From Paludisphaera soli (lineage in GTDB: Bacteria; Planctomycetota; Planctomycetia; Isosphaerales; Isosphaeraceae), in contig NZ_JAALJI010000006.1 of NCBI RefSeq assembly GCF_011064595.1, positions 124,001 to 188,000 on the forward strand: a DNA stretch of 64,000 nt, given 5' to 3'. The stretch's first letter is position 1. Each line of letters starts with the position of its first letter. Below the pieces are notes generated by a model. It worked only from the letters and a program-made list of their open reading frames with translations. It had not been told where the DNA came from and searched no databases. The translations under genes and the position numbers were made by a program. Below, piece by piece: positions 8,528 through 18,296 of this stretch.

Positions 8528-10059
8528 AGAAGGCGATGCGTGGGTTGGCGGCGTTCGCGGTCGTTCTGGGCGCCGTCTCGGCGGCGAGGGCCGAGGAGAA
8601 GCCGACGTTCAAGGCGGGGTTCGCCGAGCGCGACGTCTCGCCGAAGATCGGCGACGAGGCGCCGGGGGGCTACGGCAAGGCCTATCACAGGACCTTCCAC
8701 GACCCCTGCAAGGCCCGCGCGGCGGTCTTCGACGACGGGGCGAACCGGGTGGCGATCGTCGGCCTGGACGCGCTGTTCATCCGCGGCAAGACGGTGGGCG
8801 AGGTCCGGACCGCGATCGAGGCGAAGACCGGCATCCCCGCCGGCTCGATCCTGGTCTCCGCCTCGCACACCCACAGCGGCGGCCCGACGGGCCTGTTCCT
8901 CCCCGGCGAGTTCGCCGACGCCTCGCCGCTGGTCCGCGACATGGTCGAGAAGGAGACCGTGATCGCCGACGCCGCGTACCTGGAGAAGGTCAAGGCGGGG
9001 ATCGTCGAGGCGGTCGTCGAGGCCGACGCCAACCGCGTCCCGGCCCGGGGAGGCGCGGGCTTCGGCCTGGCCGAGAACGTCGCGTTCAACCGCCGATTCC
9101 TGATGAAGCAGGGCCACGCGATGACCCACCCGGGCGTCGGCAACCCGGACATCGTCGAGCCCGCCGGCCCGGTCGACCCCCAGGTCGGCGTCCTGGGCGC
9201 GTGGGACGAGAAGGGGAAGTTCCTCGGCTGCGTCGTGAACTTCGCCTGCCACTGCACGACCGGCCCCGGCGGGATCTCGGCGGATTACGTCTACTACATC
9301 GAGAGGGCGATCCGCGGCCTGATGGGGGACGACGCCAAGGTCGTCTTCGTCCCCGGCATGGCGGGCGACGTCACCCAGGTCGACAATCGCCTACCCTACC
9401 AGGCCGCCCAGTTCGGTGAGGGGTCGGCCCGGCTCGTCGGCGGCACCGTCGGCGCCGAGGCCGGCAAGGCGCTCGTCGCGATGGAACGCCAGGCCGGCCC
9501 GATGGTCCCGGTGGCGGCGACCTCGCGCAAACTCTCCATCCCGCGCCGCAAGCCTTCGCCCGAGCACGTCGCGGCGGCTTTGGAGCTTATCCAGAAGCCG
9601 GACAAGGCGAGCGTCGACACGACGGATTGGGCTTTCGCCAAGGAGACGGTCGTCCTGGATGCGCGGATCGCGCGGGAGCCCGTGGTCGAGACCGAGGTCC
9701 AGGCCGTGCAGGTCGGCCCGGCGGTCTTCCTGACCTCGCCCGCCGAGTATTTCTGCCAGTACGGCCTGGACCTGAAGGCCGGGTCGAAATTCCCGTTCAC
9801 GTTCCCGGTCTCGCTGGCGAACGACGTCGTCGGCTACGTCCCGCACGAGAACGCGCTCGACCCCCAGACCGGCGGCGGCTACGAGACCCGCCTGACCAGC
9901 TACAGCAACCTGGAGCCCGCCGCCGGCCGCAAGATCGCCGACGCGCTCTTGGAGCTGGCCGCCGGCCTCACGCCCGGCGTCGCCCCTAGGGCCCCGGCGC
10001 TCAACCCCTTCACGGGTAAGCCCTGGACCTACGGCGATCGCCGGCCGCAACTGGACTGA
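8524..10059 (+). CDS. Secreted neutral/alkaline ceramidase-like protein
   Basis: This encodes 511 residues starting with a signal peptide (AFAVVLGAVSAARAEE). The mature part begins KAGFAERDVSPKIG, the typical opening of the neutral/alkaline non-lysosomal ceramidase superfamily, and contains SASHTHSGG (metal-ligand His residues) and FACHCTTGPGGISADY. True ceramidases hydrolyse the amide bond of ceramides; they are usually longer and have a C-terminal Ig-like domain, which I do not see here. The substrate is therefore uncertain. Planctomycetes encode many such homologues. Its ATG overlaps the upstream stop by four bases. Confidence 0.85.
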   Translation: MKKAMRGLAAFAVVLGAVSAARAEEKPTFKAGFAERDVSPKIGDEAPGGYGKAYHRTFHDPCKARAAVFDDGANRVAIVGLDALFIRGKTVGEVRTAIEAKTGIPAGSILVSASHTHSGGPTGLFLPGEFADASPLVRDMVEKETVIADAAYLEKVKAGIVEAVVEADANRVPARGGAGFGLAENVAFNRRFLMKQGHAMTHPGVGNPDIVEPAGPVDPQVGVLGAWDEKGKFLGCVVNFACHCTTGPGGISADYVYYIERAIRGLMGDDAKVVFVPGMAGDVTQVDNRLPYQAAQFGEGSARLVGGTVGAEAGKALVAMERQAGPMVPVAATSRKLSIPRRKPSPEHVAAALELIQKPDKASVDTTDWAFAKETVVLDARIAREPVVETEVQAVQVGPAVFLTSPAEYFCQYGLDLKAGSKFPFTFPVSLANDVVGYVPHENALDPQTGGGYETRLTSYSNLEPAAGRKIADALLELAAGLTPGVAPRAPALNPFTGKPWTYGDRRPQLD

Positions 10060-10103
10060 CCGGTGGATCCAGTCGTATGTACCCAAGGAAAGGAATCTCG
10101 CGC

Positions 10104-11360
10104 ATGATCTCGTCCGGGCGACTAAGGTTCCTCGCGACCCTGCTCCTGATCGCGCCGACCATCCCTTCCGGAGGCTCAACTCTCGACGATCCCAAGCTCC
10201 GCGAGGGCTACGAGGCGATCCTCGCCGAATATGACTCGGCGATGAAACGCTACATGGCGGAGGCCGCCAAGGCCAAGGACGAGGCGGATTACGAGGCCCG
10301 TGCGAAACCCTTGTATCCCGACTCCAGAGCGTATGCGAACCGCTTCGTCGACCTGGCCGCCGCCAACCCGGGAGATCCGGCCTCGCGGGACGCGTTGCTG
10401 TGGGTCCTCGGGACGATGCGGACGGATCGTCGCGAGAACCCGGCGCTCGCGCGTGCGATCGACCTCCTGATCGGAAGTCACGCGGACGACCTGCAAGCGG
10501 CCCGCGCGACCCTCTCGCTCAGCGACCGTCAGTCGCCGCAGCTCGATCGGCTGTGCGCCGCGATGGACGCCGGCGCGAGGAGTCGCGAAGTGAAGGGGAC
10601 CGCGTGCCTGGCCCTGGGGCGCCACCTCCTCATGAAGTCCGAAGTCGTGGCCTTTCTCGCCGGCGAGGCGTCGCCCTTCCGATTGCCCTTCGAGGAGGCC
10701 GACCCGTCCGGAAAGCCGACGACGAAGCTGGGAAAGCCTGTCTTCGAGGCGGCCTACGAGGCGCACCTCCGCTCGCTGGATCCCGTCGCCCTAGCGAATG
10801 AGGCCGAGCGATCATTCGAGCGCGTGATGGCCGAATACGCGAACGTTCCCAACGCTCCGAAGGCGCGGCGGCCCACGTTGGGCGAGGAGGCGAGAGCGTC
10901 CCTCGACGAGCTGCGCAACCTGGCCGTCGGCAGGCCCGCGCCCGAGATCGAGGGCCCGGGGCTCGACGGCGCGCCCCTGAAGCTGAGCGACTACCGCGGC
11001 AAGGTCGTCTTGCTTGTCTTCTGGGGATCGTGGTGCGGCCCTTGCCTGGACCAGGCGCCCCACGAGCGCGAACTGGCCGCACGCCACAAGGACCGGCCGT
11101 TCGCGATCCTCGGCGTCGACTGCGAGGAGGACAAGGAAAAGGGGATCGAAGCCGCGAGCCGCGAGGGGATGACCTGGCCCCACTTCTTCGACGCCGGGAT
11201 CGGCGAAGGGCCGATCTGCGCCCGCTACCACGTCCAGGGGTTCCCGACCGTGTTCGTGATCGACGCCAAGGGGGTCATCCGCTCCAAGCATCTGGTCGGC
11301 TCACTCCTCGACAAGGTCGTGGAAGGGCTTCTGCAAGAGGCCGAGGCGGCGAACCAGTAG
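10104..11360 (+). CDS. TlpA-family thioredoxin-like protein, secreted
   Basis: This encodes 418 residues with a signal peptide (RFLATLLLIAPTIPSGGS). A helical N-terminal region of about 270 residues is followed by a TlpA/ResA-type thioredoxin domain: GRPAPEIEGPGLDG, LSDYRGKVVLLVFWGSWCG and, near residue 309, the redox motif WCGPC, then GFPTVFVIDAKG with the cis-Pro. Such proteins reduce or exchange disulfides outside the cytoplasm. The helical extension is characteristic of planctomycete homologues and its partner is unknown. The ATG at 10104 gives a clean signal peptide; a start 27 bases upstream is also in frame. Confidence 0.9.
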   Translation: MISSGRLRFLATLLLIAPTIPSGGSTLDDPKLREGYEAILAEYDSAMKRYMAEAAKAKDEADYEARAKPLYPDSRAYANRFVDLAAANPGDPASRDALLWVLGTMRTDRRENPALARAIDLLIGSHADDLQAARATLSLSDRQSPQLDRLCAAMDAGARSREVKGTACLALGRHLLMKSEVVAFLAGEASPFRLPFEEADPSGKPTTKLGKPVFEAAYEAHLRSLDPVALANEAERSFERVMAEYANVPNAPKARRPTLGEEARASLDELRNLAVGRPAPEIEGPGLDGAPLKLSDYRGKVVLLVFWGSWCGPCLDQAPHERELAARHKDRPFAILGVDCEEDKEKGIEAASREGMTWPHFFDAGIGEGPICARYHVQGFPTVFVIDAKGVIRSKHLVGSLLDKVVEGLLQEAEAANQ

Positions 11361-11467
11361 GGATCGATCGAGGCGCATCAGGTCGAGCGCCAGGCCTGCC
11401 GCCGAACTCGACCTTCGCATACGCCGCGATCCGACGAATTCCGGATGCTCCAGAAGGCCCATCCACC

Positions 11468-12814
11468 ATGAAGCACCTCTCCGCGAGTCTCCTTGTCCTC
11501 CTCGCCGTCGGCCCGCTCGTCGCCAGGGCCGACGTCCCGCCGCCGGGCGACCGGCCGAACATCGTCGTCTTCTTCAGCGACGACCAGGGGTACGGCGACC
11601 TCGGCTGCTACGGGTCGAAGGACCTGCGGACGCCGAACATCGACCGGATGGCCGCCGAGGGCCTGCGGTTCAAGTCGTGGTACTCGGCGGCGCCGGTCTG
11701 CTCGCCGTCGCGCGCGGCGCTCCTGACGGGCCGGTCGCCGCAGGGGGCCGGGGTGCCGGGCAACGTCTCTTCCTACCCGGGCAAGCCCGGGATGCCGCCC
11801 GAGCAAATCACCATCGCCGAGCGGCTCAAGCCGCTGGGCTACGCGACGGCCGCCGTCGGCAAGTGGCACCTGGGCTCGGCCCCGGGCGCGGCTCCCAACG
11901 ACCAGGGCTTCGGCCGCTTCTTCGGCTTCTTCGCCGGCTGCGTCGACAACTTCAGCCACACGTTCTACTGGGACGCCCCCCACTTCCACGACCTCCGCCG
12001 CGACGACCGCGAGGTTTACGAGGACGGGACGTACCTGGCCGACATCGTCACCCGCGAGGCCCTCCGCTTCGTCGACGAGAACCGCGACGGGCCGTTCTTC
12101 CTCTACGTCGCCTACAACCTGCCGCACTACCCGCTGCAGGCCCCGCAGCGGATCCTCAAGAAGTTCGCCCACCTGCCCCCCTCGCGTGCGAAATACGCGG
12201 CGACGCTCGCCGTCGTCGACGAGAGCGTCGGCGACGTGCTGGCCCGGCTGGACGAGCACAAGCTCGCCGACCGCACCCTCGTCGTCTTCCTGAGCGACCA
12301 CGGCGCGACGGCCGAGGCCCGCGGCGACGGCCCCGTCGGCGACAACGGCCCGTTCCGGGGCCGCAAATTCAGCCTCTTCGAAGGCGGCCTCCGCGTCCCC
12401 AGCATCATCCGCCGCCCCGGCGTCGTTCCCGCCGGACAGGTGCGCGATCAGGTCGCCTGCACGTTCGACCTCGCCCCCACCTTCCTCGCCGCCGCCGGCG
12501 GATCGGCCGAGCCCGGCGCGTTCGAGGGGAAGGCCCTGACCGAGGTCATCCTCCGCGACGCCCCGTCCCCGCACGCCTCGCTCGCCTGGTCCTCCGCCGG
12601 CCAGGACGCCGTCCGCGAAGGGCGCTGGAAGCTCGTCCGCAACGGCCGCGACGACCAGAACCGCCCCCTCTCCGGCCCCGACGCCCTCTTCCTCGCCGAC
12701 CTCGAAGCCGACCCCGGCGAGACGAAGAACCTCGCCGCCGACCACCCCGAGATCGTCGAGAGGTTCACGAAAATCCACGCCGACTGGGCGAAATCGGTCG
12801 CGGGGCCGAGATGA
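11468..12814 (+). CDS. Secreted type-I sulfatase
   Basis: This encodes 448 residues with a signal peptide (LSASLLVLLAVGPLVARA). The formylglycine site CSPSRAALLTGR begins with Cys78, which a formylglycine-generating enzyme converts to the catalytic aldehyde. Metal-binding residues are in FFSDDQGYGDLGCYG and FLSDHGA, and GKWHLG carries conserved Lys and His residues. These features define the sulfatase S1 family, which removes sulfate esters from polysaccharides or small molecules. No formylglycine-generating enzyme gene lies in the window. The ATG at 11468 gives the signal peptide. It is 108 bases downstream of the TlpA-type gene. Confidence 0.95.
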   Translation: MKHLSASLLVLLAVGPLVARADVPPPGDRPNIVVFFSDDQGYGDLGCYGSKDLRTPNIDRMAAEGLRFKSWYSAAPVCSPSRAALLTGRSPQGAGVPGNVSSYPGKPGMPPEQITIAERLKPLGYATAAVGKWHLGSAPGAAPNDQGFGRFFGFFAGCVDNFSHTFYWDAPHFHDLRRDDREVYEDGTYLADIVTREALRFVDENRDGPFFLYVAYNLPHYPLQAPQRILKKFAHLPPSRAKYAATLAVVDESVGDVLARLDEHKLADRTLVVFLSDHGATAEARGDGPVGDNGPFRGRKFSLFEGGLRVPSIIRRPGVVPAGQVRDQVACTFDLAPTFLAAAGGSAEPGAFEGKALTEVILRDAPSPHASLAWSSAGQDAVREGRWKLVRNGRDDQNRPLSGPDALFLADLEADPGETKNLAADHPEIVERFTKIHADWAKSVAGPR

Positions 12815-12838
12815 CGCGCAGGCGATTCCGCTCCGACT

Positions 12839-14287
12839 TCACGGCCTGCACGTGTACGTCAGGTCGTCGAAAAAGACGTGCTGGCCGTTGCCGTCGATCC
12901 AGGTGGTGACCAGGCCGAAGCGGTCGAAGCGGGCTCCGTCGGCTTTGGCGGCCTCGCCGACGTCCAGGGTGACGGAGCGGTCGTCGAGCCGGACGGTGAT
13001 CCGGCCGGGTCCTTCGGGGTCGTAGCTCAGCGACCACGCGTGCGAGGCGCCGTCGGGGTAGATGTGGGGCGAGCCGGCGCCGGCGAGCCGAGCCCCGTCG
13101 CGGGTGGCGAGCGCGGGGGCGAAGTAGAAGCCCTCGCGGCTGGGCCCCTCGATGGCGACGCCCAGGAAGTTCGTCGGCAGCATCGTGGCCTGGGAGTCGC
13201 GGACGGTCATCGACTCGCGGGAATCGAAGAAACCGAGCAGCGTCGTGCTGTCGGTCACCCCCCGGCGCAGGGCGACGCGGCCCGAGGCCTGGATCGGCGT
13301 ACGCAGGGTGAGTTCGTCGAGCCGGTCGGCGTAGGAGGCCATCCGCGCGGGCTCGCGGCAGTCGCCCCGGAAGATCAGGCCGCCGAGCTCGCCCGGGCCG
13401 GCTCCGCCCGCGAACTGGGTCGGGCTGAAGCCGAAATCGAACCGGGGCCGGACGTTCGTCGACGTGGACTCCCGACGGTTCTGGAACCCCTCCCAGCCGG
13501 GGTCGTCCGCGAGGTCCTGCCGCACGCCGTCGATCGCCAGGTCGCCCAGCCACACCTCGCCGCCGGAGTCGGCCGACTTCATGACGGTCATCAGCCCGAA
13601 GCGGTCGAAGGTCGCCCCGTCGGCCCTGTGGCCCTCGGCGAGGTGGCAGACGGCCGTCCGGTCGTCGATCGTCGCTGTGATCGAGCCGCCGCCGCCGTTC
13701 GCCTCGGGGTCGTACCGGAGCGACCAGCGATGCACCGCCCCCTTCGCCGTGAAGCCGATGGGCGTGGCGCGGCCGGTCCCAGGGTCGGGCGTGGAGAACC
13801 CCCGGGGATCGTCGCCCCCCGCCCGCCATCGCGAGGTCGCGTACTCCAGCCAGGCGTAGAAGACGTCGCCGCGCCCCGAGACCCGCAGGGCGATCGTGTT
13901 CGGCGTCCGCCACTCGTTGAGCGTCCCCGCGTTGAAGAAGCCGACGAGCGCGTGGACCGGCCGGCCGTCGAGCGCGATCGTACCCGAGGCCGACATCGGG
14001 CGGTCGAACGTCGACCGGGGGATGGCCTTCGCGTAGTACGCCGGCTCCGCCGCCGGGCAGACGAAGCCGCCGACCTCGCCGACGCCTCCCCCGGCGTGCG
14101 CCGTCCGGCTGTGGCCGAAGTCCTGCCGGACCGACCGGGGCTCGAAATGCGTCGAGCGGTTGTTCCGCCCCTCCCAGCCGGGATCGCGGTCGAACCGCTC
14201 GGTCCGCTCCTCGGCCGAGGCCCGGCCCGCCAGGCACGCGGCGAGACATCCGACCGCGAACCATCGACCCCGCTTCTCGTTCGACAT
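12839..14287 (-). CDS. Secreted two-repeat beta-rich protein
   Basis: This encodes 482 residues with a signal peptide (WFAVGCLAACLAGRASA). The mature protein consists of two homologous halves of about 220 residues. Each begins DPGWEG followed by an Asn/Arg motif, then a Gly-rich GEVGG or GELGG block, and each ends with (K/R)ADGA(T/R)FDRFGL and a hydrophobic beta strand. The alternating hydrophobic pattern suggests a lectin or laminin-G-like sandwich, but I recognise no named family. It is convergent with the sulfatase gene, 24 bases away, and may bind a surface glycan. Confidence 0.8.
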   Translation of the reverse strand: MSNEKRGRWFAVGCLAACLAGRASAEERTERFDRDPGWEGRNNRSTHFEPRSVRQDFGHSRTAHAGGGVGEVGGFVCPAAEPAYYAKAIPRSTFDRPMSASGTIALDGRPVHALVGFFNAGTLNEWRTPNTIALRVSGRGDVFYAWLEYATSRWRAGGDDPRGFSTPDPGTGRATPIGFTAKGAVHRWSLRYDPEANGGGGSITATIDDRTAVCHLAEGHRADGATFDRFGLMTVMKSADSGGEVWLGDLAIDGVRQDLADDPGWEGFQNRRESTSTNVRPRFDFGFSPTQFAGGAGPGELGGLIFRGDCREPARMASYADRLDELTLRTPIQASGRVALRRGVTDSTTLLGFFDSRESMTVRDSQATMLPTNFLGVAIEGPSREGFYFAPALATRDGARLAGAGSPHIYPDGASHAWSLSYDPEGPGRITVRLDDRSVTLDVGEAAKADGARFDRFGLVTTWIDGNGQHVFFDDLTYTCRP

Positions 14288-14335
14288 CGTCGGCTCCCGA
14301 ACGGTGACGCCACCTCCCGCGATCCGCCCCGCCGT

Positions 14336-14698
14336 CTATTCTGGGAGGCCCGGAGTGAGCGTGTAAAGCAGCAGCGCGATCAAGCACGCCAGGGCCAGGT
14401 GGGCCAGAGAACGGGATCGCTCCGGCGCGGCCGATCCGACGAACATCCTCACGAGGAACGACACGCCGATCGCCGCCCCGAGGAAGACCGCCTCAACCAG
14501 GTTGCCGAGCGACTTCGGAGAAACCTCAGCGAGCATCAGCGCCGCCCAGAGGCCGAAGGGGACGACGAACAACGACCCGTCGAACGACGTCAGCCGCCGA
14601 CGGTCGAGCAGCCAGGCCGGCAGGCCGAAGAACAGCGCCGCCACGACGTGCATGATCCAGAGGACGGCGAAAATCTCGATGACGTCGGGGTCGCGCAT
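14336..14698 (-). CDS. Hypothetical four-helix membrane protein
   Basis: This encodes about 120 residues, most of them in four predicted transmembrane helices: IFAVLWIMHVVAALFFGL, FVVPFGLWAALML, LVEAVFLGAAIGVSFLV and LAHLALACLIALLLYTL. No family is recognised. The start at 14698 (MRDPDVIEI) was chosen; a longer frame upstream to 14746 adds a Gly/Arg-rich piece. It lies between two secreted-protein genes on the same strand. Confidence 0.65.
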   Translation of the reverse strand: MRDPDVIEIFAVLWIMHVVAALFFGLPAWLLDRRRLTSFDGSLFVVPFGLWAALMLAEVSPKSLGNLVEAVFLGAAIGVSFLVRMFVGSAAPERSRSLAHLALACLIALLLYTLTPGLPE

Positions 14699-14798
14699 GG
14701 CCGATCTCCGGGGGCCGAGGACTCCTCCACCGTCCTCTCCATGCACGTCCCGACTCTTCCCATGCCAACCCCGTAGCCTGCATCGCGTCCGGTCCGCC

Positions 14799-16751
14799 TC
14801 ACTCCGTCGGCGGGCCGGTGCGGAAGGAGTGTTCGCGGGAGAAGGGGGTGGCGGCGGCGTGCTCGACGCGGAGCCAGGATCGGTAGCGGGAGCCGTCGGC
14901 GCCGGCGGTGGCGAAGTCGCGGAGCTTTACGGTCTTGCCGTCGGCGGTCTTCGCCTCCACGAGGACGATCGAAGCCTGCGGGCCCTTGGCGTCGGACGCG
15001 GGGAGGATGCGGAGGGAGCGGGCGTCGATGGGCTCGGGGTCGTCGGGGCCGTTGTCGTTCAGGCTGGCGTCATAGGCGAGGAGGGTCGGGCCGACGTACA
15101 GCGAGCCGCGGCCCTCGTAGTTCTTCTCGCCGAGCCAGACGCGCGGGGCCATGTCCAGGTCCAGCTCGACGACTTCGCCGGGCTTCCATTCGCGGTCGAT
15201 CGTCTTGTACGTCGCGGGCTTCACGTCGGCGACCGTCTCGCCGCCCACGGCCAGCTTGGTGGCCGTGGACCATTGCGGGATGCGGAGCCCGAGCGCGAAC
15301 TTCGTCGGCCGGTCGACGTCGACCTTGATGCGGATCCGGCCCGAGCGCGGGTAGTCGGTCTCGGTGGTCAGGCCGACCCGCGCGCCTCCTTTCAGGCGGC
15401 CGGCCAGCTTGCCGGGCCCATACCAGTTGAGGACCAGGCCGCCGGTCGCGTCGTCAACCAGGAGGGCCCACTGCGAGACCAGGCCCAGGCCCCTCGCGGC
15501 GTTGACCGAGCAGCAGTTCAGCTCGGGCGAGCCGGGGCGGGCCTGGAAGACGATCTCGTGGAAGTTCGCCTGGCGGAAGCCGTCCATCGGCGTGTTGTAC
15601 GTGCTCCAGCGCCCCGAGGGGGAGAACATCCCGAGCGCCGAGTTCATCGTGGACAGCTCCAGCTCGTCGGCGACGACCGGGTCGCCCGACTGCTTGAGCA
15701 TGTCGACCGAGAGGGCCAGCCAGGCGATCGTGCAGCAGGTCTCGATGGCGCCGGCGTGGTACGGGTCGCCCTGCGCCTGCTCGCCCGACGAGAACCCGCC
15801 GTTGTTGTGGCGGTCGAGCCTGGCGATGCTCCACCAGAGGTTCGCATACGCCTTGCGGCGGTCGGCGTCGTTCTCGATCCGCCCCAGCGCGGCGAGGGCC
15901 TGCATGGGGTGGAGGCTCTCCCACCGGGGCTTGGGCGTCTGGAAGAACTCGTCGCCCGCCAAGCCGCGCCGGAAGTAGTCTCCGGCCAGCGGCGCGCCGT
16001 CGGGGCCCGTCGCGGCGAACTCGTCGACGATCTGCTTCGCGAGCTTCAGGTACTTCTCGCGACGGGTTTTCTCATAGAGCAAGACGAGCGCGTGGGCCGG
16101 GGCGAGGTTCATCTCGGTGGAGCCGGTGTCGACCAGGCGGGGCTTCTTCTCGCCCAGGAACTTCTCGCAGAGGAGGTCGGCGATCTTCACGGCGACGGCG
16201 AGGGCCTCGGGGTCGCCCACGGCCTCGTCCCAGGTCATCAGGCCGAGCATCATGTGATAATGCCCCCAGGCGTCCCACGAGCCGCCGGGCTTCCCCTGGA
16301 TGTTGGGGGCGGTGCCCGTCAGCCGGTGCTCCTTCGAGAAGGGGCCGAAGTAGCCGTCCTCGGCCTGGAGCGGCAGGAGCGAGCGGACGTAGGCCTGGAG
16401 CGAACGCTTCAGCGCGGGGTCGTTCGTGGCCTGGTAGACCTGCGTGGCGCCCGTGAGGAACTTGCCGGCGAACTCGCCCGACCAGGGGAGCAGGTCGCGA
16501 TAGGGCGGTCGGTCGCGGTCGGCGAACATCGCCAGGATGGCCGGGTTCGCCTTCGGGCCCGGCAGCAGCCAGTTCGTCGTGACGGCGTCCAGGTACTCCC
16601 GCAGCGGCCCGGCGGGCTCCATGCGAAAGCCGGCGGGGTGCCGCAGGGGGTGGTCGGGGGGCGTCTCGGGGGGCGCGGCGGCCGTGGACGTGGAGAGGGT
16701 CGCGGCGAGGATCGCCGCCATCGCGAGGCCTGGATTTCGTGCGTTCATCAT
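14799..16751 (-). CDS. GH127-type beta-L-arabinofuranosidase, secreted
   Basis: This encodes 650 residues with a signal peptide (MAAILAATLSTSTAAAP). Family GH127 removes beta-L-arabinofuranose from glycoproteins and pectin side chains. In the characterised enzyme HypBA1 a zinc-bound cysteine is the nucleophile, with ligands Glu338, Cys340, Cys417 and Cys418 (recalled). This protein has ETCC at residues 337-340 and NCC at 412-414, the same arrangement, plus a Glu near residue 324 (SSGEQ) at the acid/base position. The alpha/alpha barrel sequence and a C-terminal beta domain follow. It is divergent from the GH5-like gene and shares a 248-bp intergenic region with it. Confidence 0.9.
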   Translation of the reverse strand: MMNARNPGLAMAAILAATLSTSTAAAPPETPPDHPLRHPAGFRMEPAGPLREYLDAVTTNWLLPGPKANPAILAMFADRDRPPYRDLLPWSGEFAGKFLTGATQVYQATNDPALKRSLQAYVRSLLPLQAEDGYFGPFSKEHRLTGTAPNIQGKPGGSWDAWGHYHMMLGLMTWDEAVGDPEALAVAVKIADLLCEKFLGEKKPRLVDTGSTEMNLAPAHALVLLYEKTRREKYLKLAKQIVDEFAATGPDGAPLAGDYFRRGLAGDEFFQTPKPRWESLHPMQALAALGRIENDADRRKAYANLWWSIARLDRHNNGGFSSGEQAQGDPYHAGAIETCCTIAWLALSVDMLKQSGDPVVADELELSTMNSALGMFSPSGRWSTYNTPMDGFRQANFHEIVFQARPGSPELNCCSVNAARGLGLVSQWALLVDDATGGLVLNWYGPGKLAGRLKGGARVGLTTETDYPRSGRIRIKVDVDRPTKFALGLRIPQWSTATKLAVGGETVADVKPATYKTIDREWKPGEVVELDLDMAPRVWLGEKNYEGRGSLYVGPTLLAYDASLNDNGPDDPEPIDARSLRILPASDAKGPQASIVLVEAKTADGKTVKLRDFATAGADGSRYRSWLRVEHAAATPFSREHSFRTGPPTE

Positions 16752-16999
16752 TCTCCCCGATCGTGGGCGGACGGTTCGCTTGGCGTCCTCGGCGAGGCCC
16801 GCATGACGGCCTCGACGGATGGAGGGAGGACGCCCGACACCCGAGAATAGACCCGATCCGCGACGCCGCCGCCAGCCTCCGCCCCCTCGACGCCGGGCTG
16901 CTTCGGCGGTAGCCTCGACGGGAGTCCCGCGAGATCCACCCACCCCAGCCGTCGCGACGGCCCTCCCCGAGCCGCGCGGCGACGATTCAGGATCGCATC

Positions 17000-18220
17000 A
17001 TGAGACGGTTCGCTTATGCGACGGTGATGGTCGTCTCGTGCCTCGCCGCGCGGGCCTCGGCCCCGGTCGAGGGCTTCGTGAAAGCCGACGGCCCTCGTCT
17101 CGTCCTGGACGGCCGCGAGTACCGGGCCGTGGGCGTCAACGTGCCGCACCTGCACCAGATCTATCTGGGGACCTGGTTCCACCTCGGCCAGCTCTACGGC
17201 ACGCCCGAGAAGGCGAGGGCCGCGGCCGTCGCGGCGGTCGAGGACGCCTCGCGCAGCGGCTTCGCGTTCATCCGGTTTTTCGCCGGCCCCGGCTATCCGA
17301 TCGAGGCCCGTCGGCTCTACGAGACGGACCCGGAAGCCTACTGGCGGGGCCTGGACGAGCTGTTCGCCCTCTGCCGCCGCGAGGGCCTCCGCCTGGTCCC
17401 CTGCCTCAACGTGGCGTCCGGCCACGCCCGCTTCGCCGAGCCTCGAAGCGCGATCCTCGACCCCGACTCGAAGACCTGGAAGGCGAACCGCGAGTACGTC
17501 CGCGCGTTCGTGACTCGCTACAAGGACGACCCGATCGTCCTGATGTGGGAGCTGGAGAACGAGCTGATGCTCGCGGCCGACGTCGACATGACGGGGACGC
17601 CCCAGCCCCCCCGCGCCGTCCATCCCGAAGGGGCCGAGGTCCGCGAGGTCGGCACGCGCGAGGATTCCCTGACCTGGGCGATGACGCAGCGGATCTATCG
17701 CGAGCAGGCCGCGTTCATCAAGTCGCTCGATCCGAACCACCTGGTCACCAGCGGCGACGCCGGCGTCCGGCCCGAGGCGACGAGCCGCCGGGAGACTTTC
17801 CCGGACTTCCGATACCGCGACGACGCCTGGCGCGAGCACCTGGCGAACGAGCTGGCCTCCCAGCCCGAGCCGCTCGACGTCCTCAGCCTCCACCACTACG
17901 GACCCGCCGACCCCGGCCCCAAGAGCGCGGGCCTCGACCCCCTCGAACGCGCCCGCCTCACCGCCCGCGCCGTGCGGGCCGCCCGGGTCCCCCTGTTCAT
18001 CGGCGAGCTGGGCCAGGACGCCCCCGCCTTCAAGTCCGATCCCGAGGCGAGGTGGGCCCGCGCGTATCTCGACATGGCCGAGGAGGAAGGGATCTCCCTG
18101 ATCGCCCTCTGGGTCTGGCACTTCCCCTGGCAGCCGGAGCTGACCCTCGACGGCCGCTCGCACCCCCGGCTGATCGAGCGGGCGCGGGAGTTCGACGGGC
18201 GGCGTGCGGGGGCGGAGTGA
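17000..18220 (+). CDS. GH5-like endo-glycosidase (mannanase/cellulase type), secreted
   Basis: This encodes 406 residues with a short signal peptide (ATVMVVSCLAARASA). The (beta/alpha)8 glycosidase pattern includes WELENEL, where the Glu of the Asn-Glu pair is the acid/base, and FIGELGQ, whose Glu is the nucleophile. LSLHHYG adds the conserved His-Tyr. The overall form resembles the beta-mannanase group of GH5, but the substrate cannot be read from the sequence alone. The start at 17000 gives the signal peptide directly. Its divergent neighbour is the GH127 gene. Confidence 0.85.
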   Translation: MRRFAYATVMVVSCLAARASAPVEGFVKADGPRLVLDGREYRAVGVNVPHLHQIYLGTWFHLGQLYGTPEKARAAAVAAVEDASRSGFAFIRFFAGPGYPIEARRLYETDPEAYWRGLDELFALCRREGLRLVPCLNVASGHARFAEPRSAILDPDSKTWKANREYVRAFVTRYKDDPIVLMWELENELMLAADVDMTGTPQPPRAVHPEGAEVREVGTREDSLTWAMTQRIYREQAAFIKSLDPNHLVTSGDAGVRPEATSRRETFPDFRYRDDAWREHLANELASQPEPLDVLSLHHYGPADPGPKSAGLDPLERARLTARAVRAARVPLFIGELGQDAPAFKSDPEARWARAYLDMAEEEGISLIALWVWHFPWQPELTLDGRSHPRLIERAREFDGRRAGAE

Positions 18221-18296
18221 CCGGGGCGTTCTCGTCCCGGCCGCGACGCGCGGGTAAGATGCCTGCGATGGCGGGCCGTTGAATTGGGGGGATCGA

